64,000 bases of DNA, from the NCBI RefSeq assembly GCF_963920485.1, contig NZ_OY986431.1:1860001-1924000 (forward strand), written 5' to 3'. The notes beneath the pieces were generated by a model. That model saw only the letters and a list, made by a program, of their open reading frames with translations. It did no database searches and was not told where the DNA came from. Both the position numbers and the translations under genes were made by a program. This stretch comes from Cyanobium usitatum str. Tous. Lineage in GTDB: Bacteria; Cyanobacteriota; Cyanobacteriia; PCC-6307; Cyanobiaceae. Positions 49,294 through 58,047 of this stretch are shown piece after piece; position 1 is the stretch's first letter, and the number at the start of each line of letters is the position of its first letter.

Positions 49294-49788
49294 ATGCAAT
49301 GTCCCTCATGCCAACACACCGACAGCCGGGTGCTCGAATCTCGAGCGGCCGACAGTGGTCGCAGCGTGAGGCGGCGGCGTGAATGTCTCAACTGCGAATT
49401 CCGCTTCACTACCTATGAGCGGGTAGAGACCGTGCCCATCACTGTGGTGAAGCGCAACTCCTCGCGCGAAACCTTCAATCGCGTCAAGTTGCTGCACGGG
49501 CTGCTGCGCGCCTGCGAAAAAACAGGCCTAGAGCCGGCCAGGCTCGAAGGGGTGGTGGATGAAATCGAACTCCAGCTGCAGCAGCGCAGCGGACGGGAGG
49601 TGAGCAGTGCTGAAATCGGTGAACTTGTGCTTCAGCAGCTCAGCGAAATGAGTGAGGTTGCCTATGTGCGCTTCGCCTCCGTCTATCGCCAGTTCCAGGG
49701 CGTAAGCGATTTTGTGGCCACCTTGGAAGGACTGCACAAGCGCAGTAGTGGCCGCTTACGCAAAGCCAGCTTGGCCACTGTCGGCTGA
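49294..49788 (+). CDS. nrdR: Transcriptional repressor NrdR
   Basis: 164 residues from ATG giving [20 protein letters not shown]; longer frames run through the psbT terminator. N-terminal zinc finger (CPSC ... CLNCEFRF) and an ATP-cone domain ([20 protein letters not shown]). Represses ribonucleotide reductase genes in response to dNTP levels. Upstream spacing suggests its own promoter. Confidence 0.97.
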   Translation: MQCPSCQHTDSRVLESRAADSGRSVRRRRECLNCEFRFTTYERVETVPITVVKRNSSRETFNRVKLLHGLLRACEKTGLEPARLEGVVDEIELQLQQRSGREVSSAEIGELVLQQLSEMSEVAYVRFASVYRQFQGVSDFVATLEGLHKRSSGRLRKASLATVG

Positions 49789-49925
49789 ACCAGATCTGCT
49801 GGATCAGATCAAAAAAATGGAAAGACGCTGCTGTCGCATTGGTACAGTGGTAGATCGGGTTTGCTCTGCTGGCGGGCAGATCACCCGTGCCTTTCCTACT
49901 GCTTCAGGCAGACCGCCACCTATCC

Positions 49926-51011
49926 ATGACCGTGACCCCTTCCGATACCAGCACTGAAGCGCTCAACCAAGAAGCGACCAGTGCCGAGGCCGAGCTCGAT
50001 TTCGCCGCCGCCATGGGCGATGACCTCGATCTAGCCATTCCGGAAGAGGTCCCAACCGCCGATGACCCCAGCAGTCGCGCTGCCTCCCGCAACGACGCTG
50101 ATGGCGTGGGTTTCACCCTGGATGAGTTTGCGTCGCTGCTGAGCAAGTACGACTACAACTTCAAGCCGGGTGACGTTGTCAACGGCACCGTGTTTGCCCT
50201 GGAATCGAAGGGCGCCATGATCGACATCGGCGCCAAAACAGCGGCATTTATGCCCGTTCAGGAGGTGTCAATCAACCGGGTTGAAGGCCTCAGCGACGTT
50301 CTCGTGCCAGGCGAGATCCGCGAGTTCTTCATCATGAGTGAGGAGAACGAAGACGGCCAGCTCTCGCTTTCCATCCGCCGTATCGAGTATCAGCGTGCCT
50401 GGGAACGGGTGCGCCAGCTGCAGAAAGAAGACGCGACCATCTACAGCGAAGTGTTTGCCACCAACCGTGGTGGCGCCCTCGTGCGGGTTGAAGGCTTGCG
50501 CGGGTTCATTCCGGGCAGCCACATCAGCACCCGCAAGGCCAAAGAAGAGCTGGTGGCCGACTTCCTGCCCCTTAAGTTCCTTGAGGTGGACGAGGAGCGC
50601 AACCGCCTGGTGCTCAGCCATCGCCGCGCCCTGGTGGAACGCAAGATGAATCGCCTAGAAGTGGGCGAAGTGGTGCTCGGCACCGTGCGCGGCATCAAGC
50701 CCTACGGCGCCTTCATCGACATCGGTGGAGTCAGCGGCCTGCTGCACATCTCCGAAATCAGCCACGAGCACATCGAGACACCGCACACGGTGCTCAATGT
50801 CAACGACCAGATGAAGGTGATGATCATCGACCTGGATGCCGAGCGGGGCCGGATCTCCCTCTCGACCAAGGCCCTCGAGCCCGAGCCCGGCGACATGCTC
50901 ACCGATCCCCAGAAAGTGTTCGATAAAGCTGAGGAAATGGCCGCCCGCTACAAGCAGATGCTGCTTGAGCAGGCCGAAGACAACGAACCAATGGGCGTCA
51001 CCCTCGACTAA
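49926..51011 (+). CDS. rpsA: 30S ribosomal protein S1, cyanobacterial form
   Basis: 361 residues from ATG (a 13-codon longer frame is not needed). An acidic N-terminus precedes three S1/OB domains, at about 72-140 (FKPGDVVNGTVFALESKGAM), 160-225 and 240-310 (LEVGEVVLGTVRGIKPYGAF), fewer than the six of E. coli S1 and typical for cyanobacteria. The C-terminal tail is acidic. Binds mRNA on the ribosome. Confidence 0.95.
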   Translation: MTVTPSDTSTEALNQEATSAEAELDFAAAMGDDLDLAIPEEVPTADDPSSRAASRNDADGVGFTLDEFASLLSKYDYNFKPGDVVNGTVFALESKGAMIDIGAKTAAFMPVQEVSINRVEGLSDVLVPGEIREFFIMSEENEDGQLSLSIRRIEYQRAWERVRQLQKEDATIYSEVFATNRGGALVRVEGLRGFIPGSHISTRKAKEELVADFLPLKFLEVDEERNRLVLSHRRALVERKMNRLEVGEVVLGTVRGIKPYGAFIDIGGVSGLLHISEISHEHIETPHTVLNVNDQMKVMIIDLDAERGRISLSTKALEPEPGDMLTDPQKVFDKAEEMAARYKQMLLEQAEDNEPMGVTLD

Positions 51012-51035
51012 GCCAGGCCCAACTACGAGCCCTCC

Positions 51036-51851
51036 ATGGCTGAGCTGTTTCTGCGGGGAGAACCCCTGGCCGATGCCACGGGAACACCATTCCCAATCGA
51101 AGCGGTGTTGTTCGACAAGGACGGCACCCTTTGCATCAGCGAACCCATGCTCCAAACCCTGGCCGAGGCCAGGGTTTTTCATGCCTGCGAGCTACTGCTG
51201 CTGCGCCACCAGGAGCTACCCGCCAGCCGAGGCGACGAGCTGGCTCAGCTACTGCAGCGGGCCTACGGGCTCCGCGATAGCTCTATCCATCCGGCCGGCG
51301 CCACGGCCGTCGGCTCCCGCAGCCACAACCTGATCTCCACCGCCACAGCGTTGGCCCAGGTTGGCCTTGGCTGGCCAGAAGCCCTTGAACTAAGCGAAAG
51401 CGTATTTACGGCCACCGATGGCCTGCATGGCCAGGGGAGTGAGCACCGGCCCATCGCCACCGCCGGACTCCACGATTTGATGCAAGCACTGCAGGAAGCA
51501 GGAGTGGTGTGCGCCGTGATCAGCAACGATGACGAGGCCGGCATCGAAGCTTTTCTGGCCAGCCAAAACCTCAGGTCCAGGTTTCAAGGCCTGTGGAGTG
51601 CCGACCACAACCCGCGCAAGCCAGACCCGGCGGCGGTGCACGCACTCTGCGCCCAACTCGGAATACAGCCCAACCGTTGCGCCCTGATCGGAGATGCCAA
51701 TAGCGACCTGCGCATGGCCCAGCAGGCGGGAGTGCCCGTGGTGCTCGGCTATGGGGCGGGCTGGAGCATCGCCCCGCCGCTAGATCCCCGCTTCCCCTAC
51801 CTGCAACATTGGCGCGAACTCCAGGTAAACGCAGGCCAGCACATAGGCTGA
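51036..51851 (+). CDS. HAD-superfamily hydrolase
   Basis: 271 residues. HAD motif I EAVLFDKDGTLCISE, motif II VCAVISNDDEAGIEAF, and motif IV ALIGDANSDLRMAQQAG are intact; the helical cap lies between I and II. Resembles the phosphoglycolate-phosphatase branch, but the substrate cannot be assigned. It begins 24 bases after rpsA. Confidence 0.88.
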   Translation: MAELFLRGEPLADATGTPFPIEAVLFDKDGTLCISEPMLQTLAEARVFHACELLLLRHQELPASRGDELAQLLQRAYGLRDSSIHPAGATAVGSRSHNLISTATALAQVGLGWPEALELSESVFTATDGLHGQGSEHRPIATAGLHDLMQALQEAGVVCAVISNDDEAGIEAFLASQNLRSRFQGLWSADHNPRKPDPAAVHALCAQLGIQPNRCALIGDANSDLRMAQQAGVPVVLGYGAGWSIAPPLDPRFPYLQHWRELQVNAGQHIG

Positions 51852-51872
51852 GTTCAGTTGAATTAAGGCTGC

Positions 51873-53135
51873 ATGAGCCGCTACGTCTTCACCTCTGAGT
51901 CGGTAACAGAAGGCCATCCAGACAAGATCTGTGACCAGGTGAGCGATGCGGTGCTCGACGCCCTGCTGGCCCAGGACCCGGCTTCTCGAGTTGCCTGCGA
52001 GACCGTGGTCAACACCGGCCTTTGCCTGATCACAGGTGAAGTAACAACCACCGCCCGGGTTGACTTCAACACCCTGGTGCGGGGCGTGATCAACCAGATC
52101 GGTTACGCCGGTGCCCGCGCCGGCGGCTTCGATGCTCACAGCTGCGCCGTGCTGGTGGCCCTAGACCAGCAGTCCCCCGATATTGCCCAGGGGGTAAATG
52201 AGGCCGACGACCACGACGGCGACCCCCTCGATCTGGTGGGAGCAGGCGACCAGGGGATCATGTTTGGCTACGCCTGCAACGAGACTCCAGAGCTAATGCC
52301 TCTGCCGATCAGCCTGGCTCACCGCCTGGCGCGGCGGCTGGCGGAGGTGCGTCACAACGGCAGCCTCACCTATCTGCTGCCCGACGGCAAAACCCAGGTG
52401 AGCGTCGTCTACGAAAACGAAGTGCCCGTGTCGATCGACACGATCTTGATCTCCACCCAGCACACAGCGGAGATCGATGGCATCTCGGACGAAAAAGCGA
52501 TTCGGGAGCGCATTGCCGCCGACCTCTGGAGCCACGTGGTGGAGCCCGCCACTGCCGATCTGGCCCTCAAGCCCTCCCAGGCAGACACTCGTTTCCTGGT
52601 GAACCCCACCGGCAAATTTGTGGTGGGCGGCCCCCAGGGTGACGCCGGTCTGACGGGCCGCAAAATCATCGTCGATACCTACGGCGGCTACGCCCGCCAT
52701 GGCGGTGGCGCCTTCTCGGGCAAGGATCCCACAAAGGTGGATCGCTCCGCCGCCTACGCCGCCCGCTACGTGGCTAAAGCCTTGGTGGCCTCAGGCCTGG
52801 CTCGCAAATGCGAAGTGCAGCTCAGCTATGCCATTGGCGTGGCCAAGCCGGTGAGCATCCTGGTGGAAAGCTTCGGCACGGGCGCCATCAGCAATGCCGA
52901 CCTCACCTCCCTGGTGCAGGAGCAGTTCGACCTGCGCCCCGGGGCCATCATCGCCACCTTCGGTTTGCGGGAGCTGCCCCAGCAACGCGGCGGCCGCTTC
53001 TATCAAGATGTGGCTGCATACGGCCATTTCGGCCGAACCGACCTGGATCTGCCCTGGGAAAACGTGGACGCCATCGCTGCCACGCTCAAGCAGGTCACCT
53101 CGGCCAAGGTCAACGCGGCGCAGGTCAACGCCTGA
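51873..53135 (+). CDS. metK: S-adenosylmethionine synthetase
   Basis: 420 residues. Makes SAM from methionine and ATP. Motifs: [56 protein letters not shown] and [21 protein letters not shown]-terminal tail is slightly extended compared with E. coli. 22 bases after the HAD gene. Confidence 0.99.
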   Translation: MSRYVFTSESVTEGHPDKICDQVSDAVLDALLAQDPASRVACETVVNTGLCLITGEVTTTARVDFNTLVRGVINQIGYAGARAGGFDAHSCAVLVALDQQSPDIAQGVNEADDHDGDPLDLVGAGDQGIMFGYACNETPELMPLPISLAHRLARRLAEVRHNGSLTYLLPDGKTQVSVVYENEVPVSIDTILISTQHTAEIDGISDEKAIRERIAADLWSHVVEPATADLALKPSQADTRFLVNPTGKFVVGGPQGDAGLTGRKIIVDTYGGYARHGGGAFSGKDPTKVDRSAAYAARYVAKALVASGLARKCEVQLSYAIGVAKPVSILVESFGTGAISNADLTSLVQEQFDLRPGAIIATFGLRELPQQRGGRFYQDVAAYGHFGRTDLDLPWENVDAIAATLKQVTSAKVNAAQVNA

Positions 53136-53151
53136 ACTGCCGGCCCGGCAG

Positions 53152-54417
53152 GTGAACAAGGCACTTGCCCTTGGAGTGGATCTGGGCAGTAGTGGCCTGC
53201 GGATTGCCCTGATAGGGCCAGATGGCGAGCAGCTGATCGCAGAGTCCAGCCCCTACCCATCCAGCCTGGAGGAGCCTTTGGGCTGGGTGGAGGGCCTAAC
53301 AAGCCTCTGCGGGCTGCTGCCAGGAGCTGCCCTTAAACGGGTTGGGGCACTGGCGGTGGATGGCACCTCCGGCACCCTGCTGCTGTGCCGTGCCGATGGC
53401 CAGCCCGGCCCCGGCTGCCTAGGGCAAGCCTTGCCGTATCACTTCGCCTGCCGCGAGCAGGCCCCTATTGCTGCAGCCATTGCCGGTTCAGGCCCAGCCG
53501 CCAGTGCCAACGGCAGCCTGGCCCGGGCCCTGCACCTGCTGGCTCAGGCCCAAGCAATCGGAGCGGGCGGCCCCTGGCTGCTGCGTCACCAGGCCGACTG
53601 GCTAACCGGCTGGTTGCTTGGTGACTGGAGCTGGGGAGAAGAGGGCAACAACCTGCGCCTCGGCTGGGACCTGCAACGGCAGGGCTGGAGTGGCTCGATC
53701 GCGCTCCAGCCGTGGGCCACAGCCTTGCCAGCAATTCGCCCCAGCGGCGCGGTGCTGGGGCGAATCGCTGCTACGGCCGCCCAAAAGCTGGGACTGGCGC
53801 CTGGCTGCCAGGTGGTGGCAGGCAGCACCGACGCCAACGCCGGGGTGCTAGCCGCCCAGCCAGGCAAAGGCGATGGCGTCACCGTGCTGGGCACCACCCT
53901 GGTGCTCAAACAGTTCAGCCCCAGACCGATCGAAGGGCCAGGCATCAGCTGTCACCGAGTGGCAGGCAGCTGGCTGGTGGGTGGCGCCTCCAATGCCGGA
54001 GCCGGCATCCTGAGGCGCTTCTTCAGTGACGCACAGATCGAAGAGTTGAGCCGCCAGATCGATCCTCGCCTGCCCACGGGCCTGCAGCTGCGGCCGCTGC
54101 CAGCCCGTGGGGAGCGCTTTCCCGTAGACGATCCTGAGCTCGAGCCGCTACTAGGCCCGCGCCCGATCAGCGACGTCCGCTACCTCCAGGCCCTGCTGGA
54201 GGGCCTCACAGCCCTGGAAAAACAGGGCTGGCAGCGGTTGCAAGCGGCCGGTGCCCCCGCCCTGGAGCGGGTGATCACCCTGGGGGGCGGGGCCCGCAAC
54301 CCCCAATGGCGGCGGCTGCGCCAGCAGAGCCTCGGCATACCGGTGCTGAATCGACCGGGGTGCACAGCTGCCCTTGGCATGGCCAGACTGGCCGCAACAG
54401 CCCTGCAAAAACCATGA
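53152..54417 (+). CDS. FGGY-family sugar kinase
   Basis: 421 residues from GTG giving VNKALALGVDLGSSGLRIAL; the longer frame runs antisense or in another frame over metK. ATP-dependent kinase fold of the FGGY family: ALAVDGTSGTLLLC, QADWLTGWLLGDWSWGEEGN, VVAGSTDANAGVLAAQ and the C-terminal ITLGGGARNPQWRRLRQQSL. Resembles the cyanobacterial and plant xylulokinase-like/D-ribulose kinase group. Substrate is inference. Confidence 0.87.
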   Translation: MNKALALGVDLGSSGLRIALIGPDGEQLIAESSPYPSSLEEPLGWVEGLTSLCGLLPGAALKRVGALAVDGTSGTLLLCRADGQPGPGCLGQALPYHFACREQAPIAAAIAGSGPAASANGSLARALHLLAQAQAIGAGGPWLLRHQADWLTGWLLGDWSWGEEGNNLRLGWDLQRQGWSGSIALQPWATALPAIRPSGAVLGRIAATAAQKLGLAPGCQVVAGSTDANAGVLAAQPGKGDGVTVLGTTLVLKQFSPRPIEGPGISCHRVAGSWLVGGASNAGAGILRRFFSDAQIEELSRQIDPRLPTGLQLRPLPARGERFPVDDPELEPLLGPRPISDVRYLQALLEGLTALEKQGWQRLQAAGAPALERVITLGGGARNPQWRRLRQQSLGIPVLNRPGCTAALGMARLAATALQKP

Positions 54418-54533
54418 ACGACCGCCTGCGCTCTGTGATCTCCATGGCGGTGTTTGTGGTGCTGGCTGGCTATGTGGGCTTCAGTGCCCTGCGTCTTGGC
54501 CTGTTGTTGTGGCAGCGCTTCGGCGCCGCCTAA
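54414..54533 (+). CDS. Small single-helix membrane protein (39 residues)
   Basis: ATG overlaps the sugar kinase stop (ATGA), a sign of translational coupling. Sequence MNDRLRSVISMAVFVVLAGY then VGFSALRLGLLLWQRFGAA: a basic N-terminus and one membrane helix with a second short hydrophobic part. No family recognised. Too short for routine calling, but the coupled start and clean helix make it credible. Confidence 0.6.
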   Translation: MNDRLRSVISMAVFVVLAGYVGFSALRLGLLLWQRFGAA

Positions 54534-54592
54534 CTCCCTTAGCAGCTTCGTCCGAGCCAGAATCACTCCCACCCCCACCGCCGCGCATCACC

Positions 54593-54859
54593 ATGGCCGC
54601 CGACCCCCTCACCCCCGCCGTGAGCGATCGGATTTGCCGACACATGAATGACGACCATGCCGAGGCGGTGCTGGCCTATGCCCGTCACTACGGCGGCCTA
54701 GGCGCAGCCGAAAAGGCAAGCCTGGTAGCAGTCCGATCCGAAGCCATGGAGCTTGAGGTGGATGGCGCCAAGGTCACAGTGCCCTTCGACCACTGCCTTA
54801 GTGACAGTGAAGATGCCCATCGCACCCTGGTGGCGATGTTGCGGGCCCTGCCCCGCTGA
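54593..54859 (+). CDS. DUF2470-domain protein
   Basis: 88 residues from ATG 54593. SDRICRHMNDDHAEAVLAYA followed by YGGLGAAEKASLVAVRSEAM and ELEVDGAKVTVPFDHCLSDS match the DUF2470 (HugZ C-terminal-like) domain, here standing alone. In full-length relatives it lies next to a heme-binding FMN-like domain; alone, its role is unknown. Confidence 0.85.
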   Translation: MAADPLTPAVSDRICRHMNDDHAEAVLAYARHYGGLGAAEKASLVAVRSEAMELEVDGAKVTVPFDHCLSDSEDAHRTLVAMLRALPR

Positions 54860-54903
54860 AGCCGGCGGCGTGGGAACCCTGCGGGAAACCTGCAGACCCT
54901 TCC

Positions 54904-55590
54904 ATGGCCGCCTGGACCCCTGGCCCAACTCCCCTAACGGCAGGGCTGTTAAAGCTGCTGCCCCTGGACTGGATCGCCAAACCACCAAGCCTGCACGCCG
55001 ATCTGGCGGCGGAATTACCCGAGGGGGGACGCCAGGGCAGTGATCCCATCCATTGGTGGGCAGCTGGCATGTACTCGGGGCGGCTGCGCCGGCAGCTTCT
55101 TTATCTGCGCACCCATCCGAATCCAGCAATGGTGGCAGTTCTGGTACAGCAACTAGCCGCAAGACTGGGCGCCGAACCTTGGGCCAGACCACCCCTGCTA
55201 GTTGCGATCCCCAGCTGGAAGCGGCGGGCCAACCCTCTGCCCGGTCTGCTGGGCAGAGCCCTTAGCTGGCAACTGGGCTGGCCCCAAGTACCCCTCCTGC
55301 AACGCAGTCGGGCAGTGCTGGGCCAGCACCATCTAGGCCGCGAGCTGCGCTGGGCTAACCAGGCAGGAGCCTTTCGCTGCTCGGCGCATGGGCAGCAACA
55401 GCACCCCCGGGATAAACCTGCGGTAGTGCTGTTGGACGACATCCTCACGACAGGTGCTACGGCCTGCGCCGCTGCAGACACCCTGCGCGACCAGGGCTGG
55501 CAGGTGGCTGGCATGGCCTGCCTGGCCCGAACCCCATGGCAGGGCCGTGATCTAAGATTGCCTCGTCGCTTAGGCGACGGGCCGGGATAG
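54904..55590 (+). CDS. comF: ComF-type phosphoribosyltransferase-like protein
   Basis: 228 residues. C-terminal PRPP-binding signature VVLLDDILTTGATACAAADT, with LVAIPSWKRRANPLPGLLGR upstream. The usual N-terminal zinc-ribbon cysteines of ComF are missing. Related proteins take part in DNA uptake (ComF) or resemble amidophosphoribosyltransferases. Its TAG stop lies in the first ten bases of the tRNA-Phe gene. Confidence 0.82.
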   Translation: MAAWTPGPTPLTAGLLKLLPLDWIAKPPSLHADLAAELPEGGRQGSDPIHWWAAGMYSGRLRRQLLYLRTHPNPAMVAVLVQQLAARLGAEPWARPPLLVAIPSWKRRANPLPGLLGRALSWQLGWPQVPLLQRSRAVLGQHHLGRELRWANQAGAFRCSAHGQQQHPRDKPAVVLLDDILTTGATACAAADTLRDQGWQVAGMACLARTPWQGRDLRLPRRLGDGPG

Positions 55591-55653
55591 CTCAGTTGGT
55601 AGAGCAGGCGATTGAAAATCGCCGTGTCCCCAGTTCAAATCTGGGTCCTGGCA
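55581..55653 (+). tRNA. trnF: tRNA-Phe(GAA)
   Basis: Acceptor arms GCCGGGA and TCCTGGC (one G-T pair), D-arm GCTCAGTTGGTAGAGC, anticodon loop TTGAAAA (GAA) and T-arm CAGTTCAAATCTG. It overlaps the end of the upstream comF-like gene by 10 bases. I recall tRNA-Phe marking the left edge of the phycobilisome rod locus in marine Synechococcus, and the same layout is seen here. Confidence 0.96.
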
Positions 55654-55701
55654 TTCTCATCCCACTACTTTCCTGCCGCGAAAAACCTGCCCGGGTTTGG
55701 A

Positions 55702-56316
55702 ATGGCTCAACTAGAAACGGCTGAATATTGCGGCACCATGCAGAGCCAGCTCCAAGGCTTTTTCGTCGGCGAGAAAATTCGCCAACTTCTGCACTGCGAT
55801 GCAGCCTTTACGGAACATTGCGAGCGTCTCAACTACAAAGCTGATCCCAGCCGTGATCCCAAGCTGGTGAGCGCCACCATGGGGAGGGCCCTGCTTGAAA
55901 TCGCCCTCTGTTTTGGCGAGCTGGCCGAGCCAGGCACCTCCAACAAGGGCCTTTATTGGGCCGCTAGCACCATCACCGAACTGATCTGTGACCACGACCC
56001 CAAGGAGCCAGAGGTGGCGGGGGGCCGCTCCTTGGCCCTGAAGCGGCTACTGGGCAGCCGTGGTGGCATGGCGGTGGCCCAAACCATTACCAGGGTGCTT
56101 GCCAAAGTGGACCAGCTAGCACCCTGGGACGAAGAATCCACTATTGATGCCTGGCGGTCCTTCCTTCGCCACTACTGCCAGATTCTCTGGCGCGAAAGCA
56201 GCACCCCGATCGAAGTGGAAAAATGCGATACGGCAATCAATACCCTGCTTGAGATGCTGCTTGGTCCAGCCCAGCCAGCTCCAAGCCCCCAGAGCCCTAG
56301 CCAACGCCATGCGTGA
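55702..56316 (+). CDS. Phycobilisome-locus protein of unknown function
   Basis: 204 residues from ATG giving MAQLETAEYCGTMQSQLQGF; the longer frame starts inside tRNA-Phe. Mainly helical and soluble: FVGEKIRQLLHCDAAFTEHC, ETKALDPKEPE-like loops, RSLALKRLLGSRGGMAVAQT, AWRSFLRHYCQILWRESSTP. No family known to me. Its position beside the phycocyanin genes suggests a role in phycobilisome biogenesis, but no motif supports a function. Confidence 0.7.
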   Translation: MAQLETAEYCGTMQSQLQGFFVGEKIRQLLHCDAAFTEHCERLNYKADPSRDPKLVSATMGRALLEIALCFGELAEPGTSNKGLYWAASTITELICDHDPKEPEVAGGRSLALKRLLGSRGGMAVAQTITRVLAKVDQLAPWDEESTIDAWRSFLRHYCQILWRESSTPIEVEKCDTAINTLLEMLLGPAQPAPSPQSPSQRHA

Positions 56317-56557
56317 GCATCCACTGAACTCCAACCGGGTGTTCAATAACGCCGACAGCTTTGCGCAGGCTTTCGATGAAGCCTGGCAAAAACATGAGCA
56401 GAGCGACCCCCACCATGGCCTCGATCCAGCCGCCAAGGTCGACCTGATTCTCGAAGGGCTTGGCGAGCACCCCTTTCTGCAAAACCAACCAGAGCTGGCT
56501 CAGCAAGTAGCCACTTTTCGCCTCCGCCTCCTGGGGTTGGCCGGGCCCACCCAGTAG
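56309..56557 (+). CDS. Small unknown protein next to the lyase gene
   Basis: 82 residues, overlapping the previous gene by 8 bases. NRVFNNADSFAQAFDEAWQK, HHGLDPAAKVDLILEGLGEH and PFLQNQPELAQQVATFRLRL suggest a small helical protein. No recognised domain. Translational coupling places it in the same unit as the upstream unknown gene and the CpcT/CpeT-type lyase. Confidence 0.65.
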   Translation: MREHPLNSNRVFNNADSFAQAFDEAWQKHEQSDPHHGLDPAAKVDLILEGLGEHPFLQNQPELAQQVATFRLRLLGLAGPTQ

Positions 56558-56583
56558 CGTCATTCTCACTGCCGTGAACTGGC

Positions 56584-57189
56584 GTGATGGCGAGCTCCTT
56601 GGAGCGATTGGTGCGGATGTTGAGCGGTGGCTTCAACAACCAGGAGCAGGCCTTTGAGAATCCGCCCCTGTACGCCCACATCCTGGTCAAATTACGTCCC
56701 CTCCCCCAGCTGGCACTGGGCTCCCTACTGCTGGAGCAGAGCTATGCAATTAACCCGGCAGCTCCCTACCGAATTCGGGTATTAAGGGCGGAAGCACAGA
56801 ACGGCCAGCTGACGATCGTCAACCAGGCGCTGGCAGACGATCAACGCTTCTGGGGAGCGGTTGAGGACAGCGAACTGCGTAGCCGCATTCAAACCAGTGA
56901 CCTCATGCCCCTAGCTGGCTGCGCCTACGTGGTGCGCGAAGAGAGCGAAGGATTCGTGGGGGAAGTGGAGCCTGGATGTCGCTGTCTGGTGGAGCGCAAG
57001 GGAAGCACCTCCTACCTAGTGAGCCGGTTGGAACTAGACCCAGCTGGCATGCGCACGATCGATAGGGGCCACGATCCGATCACCCACGAACATCTTTGGG
57101 GATCACTCGCGGGTCCCTTTGAATTTGCCCGCACCGACGACTACAGCGACGAAATACCAGCCCATTGGTTTGAGAAGTGGCGTGATTGA
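56584..57189 (+). CDS. cpcT: CpcT/CpeT-type phycobilin lyase
   Basis: 201 residues; GTG 56584 and ATG 56587 are adjacent alternatives. Motifs SLERLVRMLSGGFNNQEQAF, ENPPLYAHILVKLRPLP, LEQSYAINPAAPYRIRVLRA, GCAYVVREESEGFVGEVEPG and CLVERKGSTSYLVSRLEL match the CpcT/CpeT family, which attaches bilin to the Cys153-equivalent of phycocyanin beta (CpcT) or phycoerythrin beta (CpeT). With phycocyanin nearby and no phycoerythrin gene seen, CpcT is favoured. Confidence 0.85.
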   Translation: MMASSLERLVRMLSGGFNNQEQAFENPPLYAHILVKLRPLPQLALGSLLLEQSYAINPAAPYRIRVLRAEAQNGQLTIVNQALADDQRFWGAVEDSELRSRIQTSDLMPLAGCAYVVREESEGFVGEVEPGCRCLVERKGSTSYLVSRLELDPAGMRTIDRGHDPITHEHLWGSLAGPFEFARTDDYSDEIPAHWFEKWRD

Positions 57190-57205
57190 GTGTCGGGATT
57201 GAGTC

Positions 57206-57619
57206 TCAGGCGCTGAGCTCATCGAGGAAGGGTTGCTCCTCTTCATCAAGGAAGGGCTGCTCGACCAAGCGGTCATCCAGAAAGCTCTCCTGCTGAGCCT
57301 CCTGGGCATGGGCCAGCTGGGAGGCAACAACTGGACGCAGGTGACGGCCTACCCCTTGATTCTCGATACCTTTAAGCAGGCCCTCAAGGCGCGCCAACCG
57401 GTCTTCGGTGTCATCGAGTCGTAGCTCCGTCTCGTCAGCGAGCAAGCCCTGGCTATCGGCATGGCCCTCAAGCAGAGGCTCGAGCCTCAACTCCTGGGCG
57501 GCAAGCCGCTCCTCCAGTTCAAGCAGCCGGAAGGTGATCGCTTCAGCCACTTCCGAGAGGGTCTGCAGCTGGTCAGCCAGCCGCTGGGTGCAGTCTGCAA
57601 CCTTTAGCTCAACAGCCAT
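57206..57619 (-). CDS. Coiled-coil protein in the phycobilisome locus
   Basis: 137 residues from ATG 57619 giving MAVELKVADCTQRLADQLQT. A long coiled coil runs through LSEVAEAITFRLLELEERLA, LEPLLEGHADSQGLLADETE and LRLDDTEDRLARLEGLLKGI, with an acidic C-terminus containing a repeated FLDEEEQPFLDE motif. Opposite strand to its neighbours. No family known; coiled-coil proteins of this size occur near rod genes but their role is unproven. Confidence 0.65.
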   Translation of the reverse strand: MAVELKVADCTQRLADQLQTLSEVAEAITFRLLELEERLAAQELRLEPLLEGHADSQGLLADETELRLDDTEDRLARLEGLLKGIENQGVGRHLRPVVASQLAHAQEAQQESFLDDRLVEQPFLDEEEQPFLDELSA

Positions 57620-58047
57620 AACCATTGCCCATGGAATGGGCGGATGGTATCGGCGCAGCCCGTAAGCGCCAGGGGTTGGCGCCCCAGGGCCTGCAGCACA
57701 GCATTTGTAACGATTGCAAAAGCCTTGTAATCCGATCGAAACAGGCCCATGTGGATCCCGCGGCCAAGTTTTTTTGAAAACCACCACACCCAACGCTTTG
57801 TTGAGCTAAAAATGAGGAATCTGCTGTGGTCACCTGCACCGAGCAAGCCCACCAGCCCCTAGGGCAGTGACCGTTTGTTAAGGGAGCAGTAGGCAGGCAG
57901 GCATCTTGAAGAGAATGGGCGAACCAAGTTGACAACACCCAGGTTGCTGCACCCTGCCCACAAGGGGCACTGCGCAGCCCTGGGCCCTGACCAGCCTGGA
58001 ACCCCTATCCACCCTTCCGACTCTTCGTCGCGACTAGGAGCCTCCCA
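57620..58047 (+). promoter_or_regulatory. Phycocyanin upstream region
   Basis: About 430 bases with no gene; it must hold the phycocyanin promoter and leader. A TTGACA lies at 57929-57934 but no good -10 follows. On the minus strand, TTACAA-type words lie at 57704-57731 (GTTACAAA and ATTACAAG), partly resembling the HLR1 sites bound by RpaB; spacing is not canonical. A clear AGGAG ribosome-binding site sits 8 bases before the beta-subunit ATG. Confidence 0.45.

Noticed and set aside
57929-57934. TTGACA as the phycocyanin -35 box
   Set aside because: No convincing -10 sequence at the right distance.
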